From: Halorubrum depositum
GTDB lineage: Archaea > Halobacteriota > Halobacteria > Halobacteriales > Haloferacaceae
Length of the DNA stretch: 64,000 nucleotides
Reading direction: 5' to 3'
NCBI RefSeq assembly: GCF_007671725.1
Contig: NZ_VCNM01000001.1
Location: forward strand, 992,001-1,056,000
The notes beneath the pieces are model-generated. The model ran no database searches and was not told where the DNA came from. It saw nothing but the letters and a program-made list of their open reading frames with translations. Made by a program: the position numbers and the translations under genes. Positions 51,596 through 62,224 of this stretch are shown here, piece by piece (the first letter of the stretch is position 1; each line of letters begins with the position of its first letter).

Positions 51596-51790
51596 TTACG
51601 CCTTCTGGGCCGCCTGCGCCTTCTTCTGGGTGACGTAGCCGGCGATCCGGTTGCGGACGCCCTTCGACTCGACGGTGGTGAGGGCGGTGACGCTCTCCTT
51701 GTTCGTCTCGAAGTCCGTGTTGAACGAGTCGGGGTACCGCTCAAGCAGGACGTTCCCGAGCTGCTTGATGTACTTGGGTTTGATGGCCAT
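51596..51790 (-). CDS. rps17e: 30S ribosomal protein S17e
   Basis: A 64-aa archaeal S17e. It starts MAIKPKYIKQLGNVLLERYP and contains VESKGVRNRIAGYVTQKKAQ, the family signature. It is downstream of the cofD-linked cluster on the same strand, about 95 bases after the DUF447 stop codon in the reverse direction of reading, but with its own promoter likely. Confidence 0.93.
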   Translation of the reverse strand: MAIKPKYIKQLGNVLLERYPDSFNTDFETNKESVTALTTVESKGVRNRIAGYVTQKKAQAAQKA

Positions 51791-51884
51791 ACCGAGCGAT
51801 ACCGCCGGGCCGAACTAAAAGGGTTCGTTCCGCCGCGAGCGGTCGCGAGGCGGTATCACGGCGGTCCGTGGCGCGATCGAACAC

Positions 51885-52577
51885 TCACGCGTCGCCGTCG
51901 CGCTCGCCGCCGGACTCCTGCTCGTTTCCGGCGAGCCCCCGCCATCCGGTCGCCTCGTCGATGCGGGCGAACGCCTCGCGCTCGGCCGGTCCGCCGCAGC
52001 GGTCGACCACGTCCGCGAAGTACGCCAGCCGGTCGAGCAGTTCGGCCGTGTCGAATCCGGGCACGTCGAGCCGCGAGGCCGCGACCGTCGCGTCGACGAG
52101 CGCGCCGAACCCGCGGTTGACCGTCGGTACGCGCTCCTGGAGCACCGCGCTCTCGACCGGATCGAGCGCCCACGTCCGGATCGTCGTGTCGCCCTCGGTC
52201 TCGCTCCCGACCGCCGCGGCGGTCACCTCGACCCAGGCGTCGGCCGTTTCGAGGACGGGCTCGTCGACCTCGCGGACGGTGAGCGCGGCGTCGACGAACG
52301 TCCGCGGGTCGGACGTGAACTGGACGACGCCGCCGCCGCGCTCGGCGAAGTTCCGCCACGTCCGGGTGCGGCCGTAGGTCCGCGCGGTGACGGGGTCGGC
52401 GGGGTCGTCCGGCGCGTGGAGCCCGAGCGCCGCGACGTTCCACCGGTCGTTCGGGCCGAGCGTCGTCACGACCGACTCGGTGACGCCGCGGAGCGCGATC
52501 GGCCAGCCGGCCGGCGTGACGGCGTCGTCGCCCTCCGCCGACGCTCCGCGGTTCCCGTCGAGGTCGTCCCCGCTCAC
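51885..52577 (-). CDS. DUF447-family protein
   Basis: A 230-aa protein with an N-terminal acidic leader and a split-barrel-like region: WPIALRGVTESVVTTLGPND, VAALGLHAPDDPADPVTART and VVQFTSDPRTFVDAALTVRE. This matches the archaeal DUF447 family, which resembles flavin-binding split barrels. Its ATG overlaps the stop of the CitG-like gene by 4 bases. It is the last of four overlapping genes starting with cofD. The conserved association suggests a function in a cofactor or pterin-type pathway; the reaction is unknown. Confidence 0.82.
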   Translation of the reverse strand: MSGDDLDGNRGASAEGDDAVTPAGWPIALRGVTESVVTTLGPNDRWNVAALGLHAPDDPADPVTARTYGRTRTWRNFAERGGGVVQFTSDPRTFVDAALTVREVDEPVLETADAWVEVTAAAVGSETEGDTTIRTWALDPVESAVLQERVPTVNRGFGALVDATVAASRLDVPGFDTAELLDRLAYFADVVDRCGGPAEREAFARIDEATGWRGLAGNEQESGGERDGDA

Positions 52578-53551
52578 GGCGCCACCTCCGCACCCCGTCG
52601 GAGCGCGACGTACAGCGCCGCGCAGGTGAGGTCCGCGGTCGTTCCGGGGTTGATCCCCTCGTCGACGAACGCCGTCGCCAACCCCTCGGCGGCGTCGAGG
52701 TCGGCGCCGTGGACCGCGTCGGCACCGATACCGCCGACGCCGGCGGCGCCCGAGCCGACCCCGTCAGCCCCGTCGAGCAGCGCGGCCGCCCGGGCGCTCG
52801 CCTCCCGCGCCGTCTCGGGCCCGTGAGTCGCGGCGACCAGCGTGTCGGGCTCGGCCGCGAGCAGTCCCAGGAAGGCGCGCGCGGCCCGGTCGGTCAGCGG
52901 CCCCTCGTCCGTCCGGATCCACTCGGCGGCGCGGAACGTCCGCGGGAACCCCTCGACCCACTCCCGCGCGTTGCGGTCGGGGACGCGGTCCGGATCGTCG
53001 GGGGCGGCCGAGAGCGCCAGCACGTCGCGCAGCGTCAGCCCACGGTCGCGGAGCGTCGGCGCCGCGTCGCTCCCGCGACGCACGTCCAAGCCGGTCGCGT
53101 CCGCGGGCGGGTCAGCGACCGCGACGTCGACGCGCTCGAACGCGCGGTAGAACGCGACCGCGTCGGCGACGGTCGTGTCGCGGGTCACGCGGTCGACGGC
53201 GTCGGGTCCGAGGTCGCCCGCGGACGCGTCCCCGCCCGCGACGGTCGCACGAAGCAGCGGAACGAGCAGCAGCAGACAGCCGAACTGGGTGTTCGTCCCC
53301 GCCCGGTCGGCCATCCCCGCGACCGCGCGCTCGAAGGCGTCGCCGACCGACGCCTCGTCGTTCGCGGCCAGCTCCAGCCCCTCTCGGGCACCGACCGCCC
53401 CGCCGAGGAACGACTCGAAGCGGAGGCCCTCCAGGTCCCGGCGGCGGTCGACGTTGCCGGGCTTGGGCGTGCCGGCGACCTCGATCAGGAGCGCGAGGGT
53501 CGCGTCGTCGACCGGGTCGCTGTCGCCTCCCGCGCGATCGGCACGCGTCAC
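52574..53551 (-). CDS. CitG/MdcB-like triphosphoribosyl-dephospho-CoA synthase homologue
   Basis: A 325-aa protein starting with GTG at 53551 (overlapping the previous stop by 4 bases). Family motifs are visible: LIEVAGTPKPGNVDRRRDLE near the N-terminus, GMADRAGTNTQFGCLLLLVP and FVDEGINPGTTADLTCAALY at the C-terminus. In bacteria this family makes the prosthetic group of citrate lyase or malonate decarboxylase, but neither is present here. In archaea it sits with CofD and DUF447, so it probably has another phosphoribosyl or cofactor role. It has low-complexity glycine insertions near residues 270-285. Confidence 0.82.
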   Translation of the reverse strand: MTRADRAGGDSDPVDDATLALLIEVAGTPKPGNVDRRRDLEGLRFESFLGGAVGAREGLELAANDEASVGDAFERAVAGMADRAGTNTQFGCLLLLVPLLRATVAGGDASAGDLGPDAVDRVTRDTTVADAVAFYRAFERVDVAVADPPADATGLDVRRGSDAAPTLRDRGLTLRDVLALSAAPDDPDRVPDRNAREWVEGFPRTFRAAEWIRTDEGPLTDRAARAFLGLLAAEPDTLVAATHGPETAREASARAAALLDGADGVGSGAAGVGGIGADAVHGADLDAAEGLATAFVDEGINPGTTADLTCAALYVALRRGAEVAP

Positions 53552-54366
53552 GGCGACGCCTCCCGGCGGGAGTCCGCCTCGTCTCCCGGTAGCTCTCCGT
53601 CGCGCCACGCGCGCACGGCCTCGGCGACGCGCGCGAGCTCGTCGGGGCGCTCGGTCGGGCGCCCGACGCTGACGGCGTCGGCCCCGTGCGCGGCGTACTC
53701 GGCGACCGTCCGCCGCCCCCGGACGCCGTTGTTGGCGATCACGGTGAGGTCGGCACGGGGCGGTCTCCCCTCGTCCGCGGTCAGGTCGGCGACGACCGAC
53801 TCCGAGTCCATCGCGTCGACGTGGAGCCAGTCGGCCCCCGCCTCGGCGACCGCGTCCGCGACGGCGACGAGGTCGACGCCGGGGACCTCGGCGCGGACCT
53901 TCACGCTCGTCGTCGCGCCGGTCTCGGCCGCCGCGGCGACGTAGCCGGCCAGACGGTCGGGATCGCGAAGCAGGGACTCGCCGCAACCGACCGCGCGCAG
54001 TTCGGGCTGCCGGCAGTGAGCGTTGATTTCACAGACCGCACCGCGGTCGGCGCAGACGGCGGCCGCCTCGCGCACCGGCCCGACGAGCGCGCTCCGGAGG
54101 TTGACGCCCGGACGGACCGGCGCGTCGGCGATCGCGGCGAGCTGCCGGTCGATCCACGCGAGCGGGTCGTCGGGGAGAAACTCGGAGCGCCCGCGGGCGA
54201 CGAGGTCGCGCGCGGCCGCCCGGCTCGCGGGGTCGAGGGCGATCCCGCCGAGCATCGCCGCGTCGACGTGCGGGGCCGCGGCGCGCGCCCAGTCGGCGTC
54301 GGCCGCGCCGCTGAGGCTGGCGGCGACGAGGAAGGGGGCCAATCCGCGGGCCTCGCTCTCGGTCAC
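53548..54366 (-). CDS. FMN-type TIM-barrel protein related to tRNA-dihydrouridine synthase
   Basis: A 272-aa protein starting with GTG at 54366. It shows the DUS-like barrel: [19 protein letters not shown], the strand motif [18 protein letters not shown] (which replaces the DUS N-x-G-C-P), [30 protein letters not shown] and the phosphate-binding [20 protein letters not shown] then [10 protein letters not shown]. This matches the archaeal DUS-related family (MJ0829-like) rather than a genuine RNA enzyme. Overlaps of 4 bases at both ends show tight coupling. The cofactor role is unproven. Confidence 0.8.
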   Translation of the reverse strand: MTESEARGLAPFLVAASLSGAADADWARAAAPHVDAAMLGGIALDPASRAAARDLVARGRSEFLPDDPLAWIDRQLAAIADAPVRPGVNLRSALVGPVREAAAVCADRGAVCEINAHCRQPELRAVGCGESLLRDPDRLAGYVAAAAETGATTSVKVRAEVPGVDLVAVADAVAEAGADWLHVDAMDSESVVADLTADEGRPPRADLTVIANNGVRGRRTVAEYAAHGADAVSVGRPTERPDELARVAEAVRAWRDGELPGDEADSRREASP

Positions 54367-55394
54367 TCCGCCACCTCCGCGTCGGTCGCCGACGCGTCCG
54401 TCACCGCCGCCAGCGCGCGCTCGCAGGCCCGGGCGACCCGCTCGGCGTCGTCGGCGTCGTCGATCCGGGTGTCGGTGCGCTCGACGCGGCGCTCCGCGAG
54501 CTCCGTCGGATCGTCGTCGTCGAGGACGAACGCGTCCGCGAACGGGTACGCCGCGGCGACGCCCGCGGTCGACGGGTCGCGGCCGACGCCGGCCATCAGA
54601 TCGGCCGCCGGCCCGGAGAACACCTCGTCGCCGACGAACGGCGAGACCGCGACGACCGGCGTCTCGCGCAGCGCCGCCTCGAAGCCGGGGAGCGCGAGCA
54701 TCGGGCCGACGCTCGTCACGGGGTTCGAGGGACCGATCACGACGGGCTCGGCGAGGGCGTCCAGCACGGCGTCGGTCGGCTCGGCGTCGTCCGCCCCTCT
54801 GAACTCCACGTCGGCGACCGCGGGTTCGCCGCGGCGCGCGACCCAGTATTCCTGGAAGTGGATCGTCTCGCCGGCCGCGGTGTGTATCAGCGTCGCGACC
54901 GGATCGTCGGACATCGGGAGGAGGTCGACGTCGAGGTCGAAGGCGTCGGCGAGCGCTCGGACCGCCTCGGTGAGCGTGCGCCCCTCGTCGAGCAGGCTCG
55001 TGCGCGTGACGTGGACCGCGCGGTCGCGGTCGCCGATCTCCATGAACTCGCCGACGCCGGAGAAGCGCCGCCAGCGGGCGATCTCGCGGCCCGCCGTCTG
55101 CGCCTCTGCGTCGAGGTAGCGCGGGGCCGTGCCGAGCCCGATTTCCTCTGCGAGCCGGCGCAGCTCCGCGTGCGTCTCCGTGGTGTCGTCCGCGATCCCC
55201 CACCACGTCTCGCGGTCGAGGACGTCGCCGCCGGCGAACAGCACCGTGTCGACGTCGGGGCAGACGAGGTGGCCGCCGAGCTCGACGTCGTCGCCCGTGT
55301 TGGCGACGACCGCGACCTCCGCGGGGTCCCACACGCGGGTCGCCCCGTCGAGGAGCTTCGGCGTCCCCGTGCCGCCGGCGAGGAACGTGACCAT
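54363..55394 (-). CDS. cofD: 2-phospho-L-lactate transferase CofD
   Basis: A 343-aa enzyme that joins a lactyl- or PEP-derived guanylate to the deazaflavin FO to make coenzyme F420-0. It starts [20 protein letters not shown] with the nucleotide-binding loop, followed by [20 protein letters not shown], and includes [20 protein letters not shown] chose ATG 55394; the longer frame upstream is poor. It is the first gene of the four-gene overlapping cluster. F420 is known in haloarchaea, so the function is likely. Confidence 0.92.
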   Translation of the reverse strand: MVTFLAGGTGTPKLLDGATRVWDPAEVAVVANTGDDVELGGHLVCPDVDTVLFAGGDVLDRETWWGIADDTTETHAELRRLAEEIGLGTAPRYLDAEAQTAGREIARWRRFSGVGEFMEIGDRDRAVHVTRTSLLDEGRTLTEAVRALADAFDLDVDLLPMSDDPVATLIHTAAGETIHFQEYWVARRGEPAVADVEFRGADDAEPTDAVLDALAEPVVIGPSNPVTSVGPMLALPGFEAALRETPVVAVSPFVGDEVFSGPAADLMAGVGRDPSTAGVAAAYPFADAFVLDDDDPTELAERRVERTDTRIDDADDAERVARACERALAAVTDASATDAEVAE

Positions 55395-55687
55395 ACCGGC
55401 GCAAGGCGGCGGGCGGATTTGTATCCTCGCCTCCGCGGGCGACGACGCGGATCGGCGTCGGGGGCACCGTGTGATCCTCGAGCGGGGGCGGGCCACGGAG
55501 GCCTCGCTGAACTCGCCGTCCCCGTCGTTTAGATCATGGATAACCCAGCGATGAGGACGACGGAGGCTCGATACGACTCCCCAGACGCGTGTCGGCGATT
55601 CCCGCGCGATCGGCGTTCAAGCGTAACCGGTTGTTTGTGTTTTAGTAGCCTATTTAATATGTATCTGCGTACACCTATCCGAGAACG

Positions 55688-55876
55688 ATGCACCTGCTAC
55701 GGACCGTCTACCCGTTCTCTCTGGCGGGTGCAAACGTCGCGATGGGATGGCTGCTCTACCGGCTGTCCGAACCGATTCTCGGAGTCGTACTCGTCGTGAT
55801 CGGGGTCTTCGTCGTACTCACCTCGATAGGGAGCGCCGTCAGCCAGCATCGACCCGTACTCGGGGAATCCACGTGA
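55688..55876 (+). CDS. two-helix membrane protein (62 aa)
   Basis: Starts MHLLRTVYPFSLAGANVAMG; helices at about residues 9-24 and 29-50, with a polar end QHRPVLGEST. A TATA-like CTATTTAATATG lies about 27-38 bases upstream. It sits alone in the AT-richer gap between cofD and the asparaginase gene. Function is unknown. Confidence 0.55.
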   Translation: MHLLRTVYPFSLAGANVAMGWLLYRLSEPILGVVLVVIGVFVVLTSIGSAVSQHRPVLGEST

Positions 55877-55962
55877 CGTTCCTCCCGAAGCCGTCGCGCT
55901 ATCCTCCCTGAGCCGTCGCGTTGACCTATACTCCCGTATTTCATCGCGATCCCGATCAACGA

Positions 55963-56913
55963 CTACTCGCGAGCGACGCTCGTCTGCATCCCGTCCGTGT
56001 TGAACGCGCTCCCGGCTCCGTCGTCGTCGAGGACGATCACGCCGGCGCCCGATCCGGTAATCTCATCGAACTCGTCGATCGCCCTGTCGGCCGCCGCCTG
56101 CGCGCCGACCCCCTCGTCGAGGAAGTCGACGGCGCGCCGCGAGAGCGTGACGCGCGCGATGTCCTCGCCGGCCCCCGTCGCGCTCGCGCCCCCGGCCTCG
56201 GTACAGAAGAAGCCGGAACCGACCTGCGGCACGTCGCCGACCCGACCCGCGAGGGCGAACGACCGGCCGCCCGTGGAGGTCGCCGCCGCGAACGTCTCGC
56301 CGTCCGATGCCACGGCGCCGACCGTGTCGTGGTCGGGGGCGCCGCGTTTTCCGTCGTCGCCCCCGCCGTCGCGCGTCCCGCCGCTCCCGGAGCCGTTTCC
56401 AGCCCGATCGTCGCCGGACCCGAACCGCGTCGCGAGCCAGTCGAGGTGTTCGCGGGGGCCGCCTCGCGGGGGGTCTTCCGCCTCGTAGCGCTCGCGCGTC
56501 GCCTCGGTGAGCAGGTCGACGCCCGTCTCGACGTCGAACTCCTCGGCGAGTTCGACGGCGTGCTCGCCCGAGACGAAGATATGAGGCGTCTCCGAGTGAA
56601 CGACGCGCGCGACGCTCGCCGCGTGCTCCACGCCCGGCATCGAGCAGGCCGCGCCGATCTCCCGGTCCGAGGTCATCACGCCCGCGTCGGTGCGGACGAC
56701 GCCGTCGGACTGGGCCGCGCCGCCGACGCCGGCGTTGAACCGCGGGCTCGACTCGAGGGGCGCGAGCGCCGCCTCGACCGCGTCGATCGGCGTGCGGGCG
56801 TCGGTGCCGCGCGCGGCCGCCTCGTCGAGGACCGCCTGTCTCGGCGCCGGCTCGTCGGGGACGCCGCCCGCGCCGCCGTGGACGACGACGCGCATCGAGG
56901 GTCGCTGTGGCAT
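55963..56913 (-). CDS. isoaspartyl peptidase/L-asparaginase family (Ntn hydrolase)
   Basis: A 316-aa protein (ATG 56913; ATG 56895 alternative). It begins MPQRPSMRVVVHGGAGGVPD and the nucleophilic Thr is in HDTVGAVASDGETFA (about residue 200), where the precursor cuts itself into alpha and beta chains. Catalytic and substrate segments AAATSTGGRSFALAGRVGDV and DDDGAGSAFNTDGMQTS are visible. It hydrolyses asparagine or isoaspartyl dipeptides. A glycine/aspartate-rich insertion of about 30 residues (GSGDDRAGNGSGSGGTRDGG) lies just before the cleavage Thr, longer than usual. Confidence 0.9.
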   Translation of the reverse strand: MPQRPSMRVVVHGGAGGVPDEPAPRQAVLDEAAARGTDARTPIDAVEAALAPLESSPRFNAGVGGAAQSDGVVRTDAGVMTSDREIGAACSMPGVEHAASVARVVHSETPHIFVSGEHAVELAEEFDVETGVDLLTEATRERYEAEDPPRGGPREHLDWLATRFGSGDDRAGNGSGSGGTRDGGGDDGKRGAPDHDTVGAVASDGETFAAATSTGGRSFALAGRVGDVPQVGSGFFCTEAGGASATGAGEDIARVTLSRRAVDFLDEGVGAQAAADRAIDEFDEITGSGAGVIVLDDDGAGSAFNTDGMQTSVARE

Positions 56914-57045
56914 ATCCGGTGGTTCCGCGGCGGCCGGATAAGCGTCCGGGAACCGGCGGGCGGCGACGCCGAGCGAGGGGCGGGGCCCTCCGACCCGCCC
57001 GCCGCCGCAAGACCTATTCCCGCTCCTCGGAGAGTCGCCACCATC

Positions 57046-58626
57046 GTGGACGATCGCCGAGAACGCGCCGCCGACGATCCCTCCGAGGATCCAGAGTCCG
57101 GCCCCGTGGGAGAGTCGATCGACCGGACTGCGCTCCGGCGCCGCCTCCGAGCCGCGATCCGAGCGCGCGTCGGGATCGACCCGCGCGCCCTGGCGGCGTT
57201 CCGGGTCGCGGTCGGCGTCGTCCTCCTCGTCGACCTCGCGCTGCGCGCCCGGAACCTGACGACCTTTTACACCGACGCGGGCGTGCTCCCGCGGTCGGCG
57301 CTCGCGGAGGCGTCCCCCCTCGCCGCCCGGCTCTCGCTGCACGCGCTCTCCGGCGCGACGTGGGCCGTCTCGGCCCTGTTCCTCGTCGCCGGAGCCGCCG
57401 CCGTCGCCCTCGCGGTCGGCCACCGGACGCGGGTCGCGGCCGTGATCTCGCTGCTCCTGCTCGCGTCGCTACAGGCCCGGAATCCGTTCGTGCTCAACGC
57501 GGGCGACAAGCTGCTCGTCCACCTGCTCGCGGCCGGGATCTTCTGCCCGCTCGGCGTGCGCTGGTCGGTGGACGCCGCGCGCGGCAGCGCGTCGCTCGGC
57601 CGTCCCCTCCAAACGGCCCGCGGAGACCGCTTCGCCGGCCCCGCCTCGGCGCTCCTGTTGACGCTCGTGGTCGTGGTCTACGTCGTGAACGCGATCGAGA
57701 AGCTCCGCGGAACGGCGTGGACCGGAGGCGAGGCGGTCGAGCAGGTGTTCCGGCTCACCTACCTCCACGGCCCGCTCGGGGGCCTGCTGCCCGAGTCGCC
57801 GGCGCTGCTCGCGGCCGCCACCTACGGCTGGCTCGCGCTGCTCGTCGCGTCGCCGCTGCTCGTCGCGTCCGCCGGGCGGGTCCGGGTCGCGCTCGCGGGG
57901 ACCCTGCTCGCCGCGCACCTCTCGATGGCGTTCACGCTCCAGCTCGGCGTCTTCCCGCTGATATCCGCGGCCGCCCTGCTCCCCTTCTTCCCGCCGTTCG
58001 TCTGGGACCGCGTCGAGGGGGCCATCGGCCCGCCGAGCGAACGGCTCCGTGGGTCCGCGGAGTCGGCTCTCGGTGGCTCGAACGGCGTCAGGTACGGAAA
58101 CGGCGGGCGTGACGTCGGCGGCTTACCGGACCGAAGGACCCGCGAGCGCGCCCTCGCCGCCGTCGCCGCCGTCCTCCTCGCGTCGCTGCTCGCGTGGAAC
58201 GGTATGGCGGCCGGGCTCGTCGACGCGCCCGAACCCGTGGCGGCGACCGCGGACCCGGCGGAATACGGCTGGGACATGTTCGCGCCGGACCCGAGCTCGA
58301 TCGACGCGCGCTTCCTCGCGACGGCGACGACCGCCGACGGCGACCGGATCGACACGCTGTACGGCGACCCCGTCGCGACCGACCGGCCCCCGTCCGACGC
58401 GCGGGCCTACCCCACCGCCCGCTGGCGGAAGTACCTCACCCTGCTGGCGGACGACGAGGCGCCCGCTCGCGTCGACGCGCTGCTCGCGCACCTCTGCGAC
58501 CGCTCGGCGAGGTTCGCGGGCGAAGAGGTCGCGTCGGTGAGCGCCTCGGCGGTCGAGGTCGACGTGACGGAGGGCGGCGAGACGCGGGTCCGGGAGCTCG
58601 GAACGCGGGAGTGTCGGCCGAGGTAA
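57046..58626 (+). CDS. HTTM-domain membrane protein
   Basis: A 526-aa protein starting with GTG at 57046; an ATG-less frame extends upstream. After an acidic N-terminus come the HTTM (vitamin K-dependent gamma-carboxylase-like) helices: RVAVGVVLLVDLALRARNLT, TTFYTDAGVLPRSALAEASP, ALFLVAGAAAVALAVGHRTR, NPFVLNAGDKLLVHLLAAGI and FPLISAAALLPFFPPFVWDR. The HTTM fold is typical of haloarchaeal orphan membrane enzymes. The C-terminal part is a soluble domain (YGWDMFAPDPSSIDARFLAT). The reaction is unknown. It is followed by the glycosyltransferase 51 bases on. Confidence 0.82.
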   Translation: MDDRRERAADDPSEDPESGPVGESIDRTALRRRLRAAIRARVGIDPRALAAFRVAVGVVLLVDLALRARNLTTFYTDAGVLPRSALAEASPLAARLSLHALSGATWAVSALFLVAGAAAVALAVGHRTRVAAVISLLLLASLQARNPFVLNAGDKLLVHLLAAGIFCPLGVRWSVDAARGSASLGRPLQTARGDRFAGPASALLLTLVVVVYVVNAIEKLRGTAWTGGEAVEQVFRLTYLHGPLGGLLPESPALLAAATYGWLALLVASPLLVASAGRVRVALAGTLLAAHLSMAFTLQLGVFPLISAAALLPFFPPFVWDRVEGAIGPPSERLRGSAESALGGSNGVRYGNGGRDVGGLPDRRTRERALAAVAAVLLASLLAWNGMAAGLVDAPEPVAATADPAEYGWDMFAPDPSSIDARFLATATTADGDRIDTLYGDPVATDRPPSDARAYPTARWRKYLTLLADDEAPARVDALLAHLCDRSARFAGEEVASVSASAVEVDVTEGGETRVRELGTRECRPR

Positions 58627-58677
58627 CGTGCGGAACTGGGGCGGCGACCGGGGCGACCGGCGAGCGACTGGTCACTT

Positions 58678-59700
58678 ATGCGTCCGCCGCCCGAACCGGT
58701 CGACGTGACGGAGAGAGAAGGGACCCGCCCGCCGACGTCGGTACTCCTCCCGACGGTGCGCTGGACCGAAGCGTGTTCGGAGGTGGCCGCCCAGCTCGGC
58801 GAGGGAGACGAGCTGCTGGTGATCTGCGACACCGACGCCGATCCGGTGGCGGAGCGTCGGGAGGGGAGCGACGGGGGAGAGAGTGAGGATCGGGCCAACG
58901 GGGATCGGGCCGACGGGGAGGCCGACGAGCTCCCCGCGGGAGTCCGCGTCGTCCTCGCGGGGGAACCCGAGGGCTGTTCCGGGAAGGCGAACGCGATCGC
59001 GGCCGGAATGGAGGCGGCCGCGCACGATCGGATCGTCTGGACCGACGACGACTTCCGACACCCGCCGGGATGGCTCGCGGAGCTCAACGCCGACTACGAC
59101 CGACAGGGGCCGACGACGGAGATCCCCGTGTTCGTCGGGGCCGACCCGCTCGGGCGGTTCTTCGAGCCGGCGTACGTCATCGGCGGGACGCTACCGGTCT
59201 CCCGCGGCGGGATCGCGTGGGGCGGCGCGGTCGCGTTCGAACGGGACGACCTCGACGAGGACGACCTCCTCGCCGACCTCCGCCGGACCGTCAGCGACGA
59301 CGGGACCCTCGCGGAGCACCTCGACGTGAGCGCCGCCGACCGCACCCGAACGGTCGCGGCGGGCGGGTCGACGCGCGAGTCGCTGGAGCGGTTCGTCCGC
59401 TTCTTCCGGATCACGCGACACCACGCGCCGGCGGCGACCGCGTTCAACGTCGCCCTCTCGGTCGGTTTCTCCGCGCTGTGCCTGCTCGCGCCGGTCGCGG
59501 GCGTGGCGCTCGTCACGGCGCTGGCGGGCGCGGCGTACGCGCGGTTCGGTATCCGGCGGGCGACGTTCCTGCTCGCCGCCCCGTCGGTGATCGCCTCGCC
59601 GGGGTTTCTCGCGTACGCGCTCGCTCGTCGGACGTTCGTCTGGGGCGGTCGGCGCTACCGGTGGCGGTCGCTGTACGAGGTCGAGGTCAAGCCGGTCTGA
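58678..59700 (+). CDS. family 2 glycosyltransferase, membrane-attached
   Basis: A 340-aa GT-A fold protein. The nucleotide-sugar region is TSVLLPTVRWTEACSEVAA and LLVICDTDADP; the metal-binding DxD-type site is RIVWTDDDFRHPPGW (Asp-Asp-Asp), with GCSGKANAIAAGMEAAAHD before it. About two C-terminal helices (SVGFSALCLLAPVAGVALVT, LLAAPSVIASPGFLAYALA) anchor it in the membrane. It may build surface glycans or lipids; the donor and acceptor are unknown. It is downstream of the HTTM gene and may form a two-gene unit with it. Confidence 0.85.
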   Translation: MRPPPEPVDVTEREGTRPPTSVLLPTVRWTEACSEVAAQLGEGDELLVICDTDADPVAERREGSDGGESEDRANGDRADGEADELPAGVRVVLAGEPEGCSGKANAIAAGMEAAAHDRIVWTDDDFRHPPGWLAELNADYDRQGPTTEIPVFVGADPLGRFFEPAYVIGGTLPVSRGGIAWGGAVAFERDDLDEDDLLADLRRTVSDDGTLAEHLDVSAADRTRTVAAGGSTRESLERFVRFFRITRHHAPAATAFNVALSVGFSALCLLAPVAGVALVTALAGAAYARFGIRRATFLLAAPSVIASPGFLAYALARRTFVWGGRRYRWRSLYEVEVKPV

Positions 59701-59755
59701 GACGTGGAAGCGGCAAAGCCTGCGAGCGCGGCGCTCACGCCGAAAGCGGCAGGCA

Positions 59756-59764
59756 CTTTAAGCC
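59756..59764 (+). promoter_or_regulatory. TATA box for icd
   Basis: CTTTAAGCC lies 24-32 bases before the ATG at 59788. Confidence 0.5.
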
Positions 59765-59787
59765 ACCACCAGAATCCACGAACGTTC

Positions 59788-61050
<1,263 letters not shown>

Positions 61051-61069
61051 GCGGACTCCGTCGTCTCGC

Positions 61070-61077
61070 TTTTTATT
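61070..61077 (+). terminator. T-rich terminator after icd
   Basis: CTCGC followed by TTTTTATT lies 20-27 bases after the icd stop codon, fitting the oligo-T archaeal terminator type. Confidence 0.5.
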
Positions 61078-61121
61078 CTACTAGACCACCGAGCCGCGGC
61101 GACTCGTCGCCGCGCGAAACG

Positions 61122-61559
61122 CTACCGACCGGACTCGTAGAACTCCTCGCGGTAGACGCGCCCGAAGGCGTTCCGGCGGAGGGTGCTGGCGGCCGCGTCG
61201 GGCTCCTCTTGGAACGTCGCCGCGATCACGGTGTCCGCGAAGGGGATCGGGTGCCAGACGAGGTTGTCGACGTTGTCGGAGCCGATCCGGACCACGTCGT
61301 CGGCGTCGAACTCGCTGTCGGCGAGCCACGCGTCGAACTCCGACTCGTCGCCGACGTGGACCGCGAGCAGTTCGGCGAAGGTGGCGTCGCGGGCGGTTCG
61401 GACCACCTCGGGCGTGACGCGCTCGTCGTACTCGTCGGCGTCGAACGACATCGCCTTCGTCGCCTCGCGGACAACGACCTGCGCGACGGGACCGATCTCC
61501 TCGTAGCGTTCGAGCGCGTCGGCGCGGGTCTCCGGCGCGAACGTCCCTCTGGTGTGCAT
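61122..61559 (-). CDS. conserved haloarchaeal protein (DUF5809-like)
   Basis: A 145-aa acidic protein starting MHTRGTFAPETRADALERYE, with VVREATKAMSFDADEYDERV and LVWHPIPFADTVIAATFQEE. I associate it with the uncharacterised haloarchaeal DUF5809. It is convergent with icd and neighbours the DUF5810-like gene upstream. Function is unknown. Confidence 0.65.
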   Translation of the reverse strand: MHTRGTFAPETRADALERYEEIGPVAQVVVREATKAMSFDADEYDERVTPEVVRTARDATFAELLAVHVGDESEFDAWLADSEFDADDVVRIGSDNVDNLVWHPIPFADTVIAATFQEEPDAAASTLRRNAFGRVYREEFYESGR

Positions 61560-61617
61560 ACGCCGGCTTCGGTGTCGACTGAAAAGGGCGTTCCGTTACG
61601 CGGACGGGTCGAGGCCG

Positions 61618-62082
61618 TTACGCAGACGGGTCGGGGTCGTTACCATCGGCTTCGGTGGCGTCGTCGCCTTCGGCGTCGCCGCCGTCGTCCTCCTCGAACA
61701 TCTTCCGCGTCAGTTCGCGGGCCTCGCGCAGTGCGGCCTCGGTCTCCGGGTCCGTCGCGCCCGACTCGTCGACGGCGCCCCTCGCGCCGGGGACTTCGGG
61801 AGTGCCGTGACCGTGCCCGGCGTGGTCGTGGTCCCCGAGGTCGACGTCCGGCCGCCCGCGGTCGACGGTGTCCTCGAACACCTCGTGGTACTCGGCCGTC
61901 TCGGCGTGGGGCGTCACCTCGGCCGCGAGCCCGTCCGGATCGCGGTCGTTCCAGTCGGGGACGCGGTCGTCGAGCCACGCCTCGTGGTCGTCGCCGTGGA
62001 GCATCGCCGTGAACGCGAGGTGGTGCGCGAGGTGCTCGCCGTCACGCTGGGGGGTCTCGCAGACGGGGCACGCGTATCCCAT
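61618..62082 (-). CDS. conserved haloarchaeal zinc-knuckle protein (DUF5810-like)
   Basis: A 154-aa protein (ATG 62082) with an N-terminal CPVCETPQRDGEHLAHHLAF (a C2H2-like knuckle: two Cys, two or three His), followed by a histidine-rich middle (DHDHAGHGHG) and a helical acidic C-terminal end. I associate it with DUF5810. Its neighbour on the same strand is the DUF5809-like gene, so the pair may act together; metal binding is plausible. Confidence 0.65.
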   Translation of the reverse strand: MGYACPVCETPQRDGEHLAHHLAFTAMLHGDDHEAWLDDRVPDWNDRDPDGLAAEVTPHAETAEYHEVFEDTVDRGRPDVDLGDHDHAGHGHGTPEVPGARGAVDESGATDPETEAALREARELTRKMFEEDDGGDAEGDDATEADGNDPDPSA

Positions 62083-62224
62083 GTCGGGCGTACGTACGCG
62101 GGTGAGGCGTAAAGTCGCGTCGAACGCGTCCGGCGACGAGGCCGTCCGGTCGTATCTGGTCGATTTCGCGCTGTCGAAAACCAATTTTTCAGACGGAAAA
62201 TCAGACGGAATCTCAGCAGTCGGG

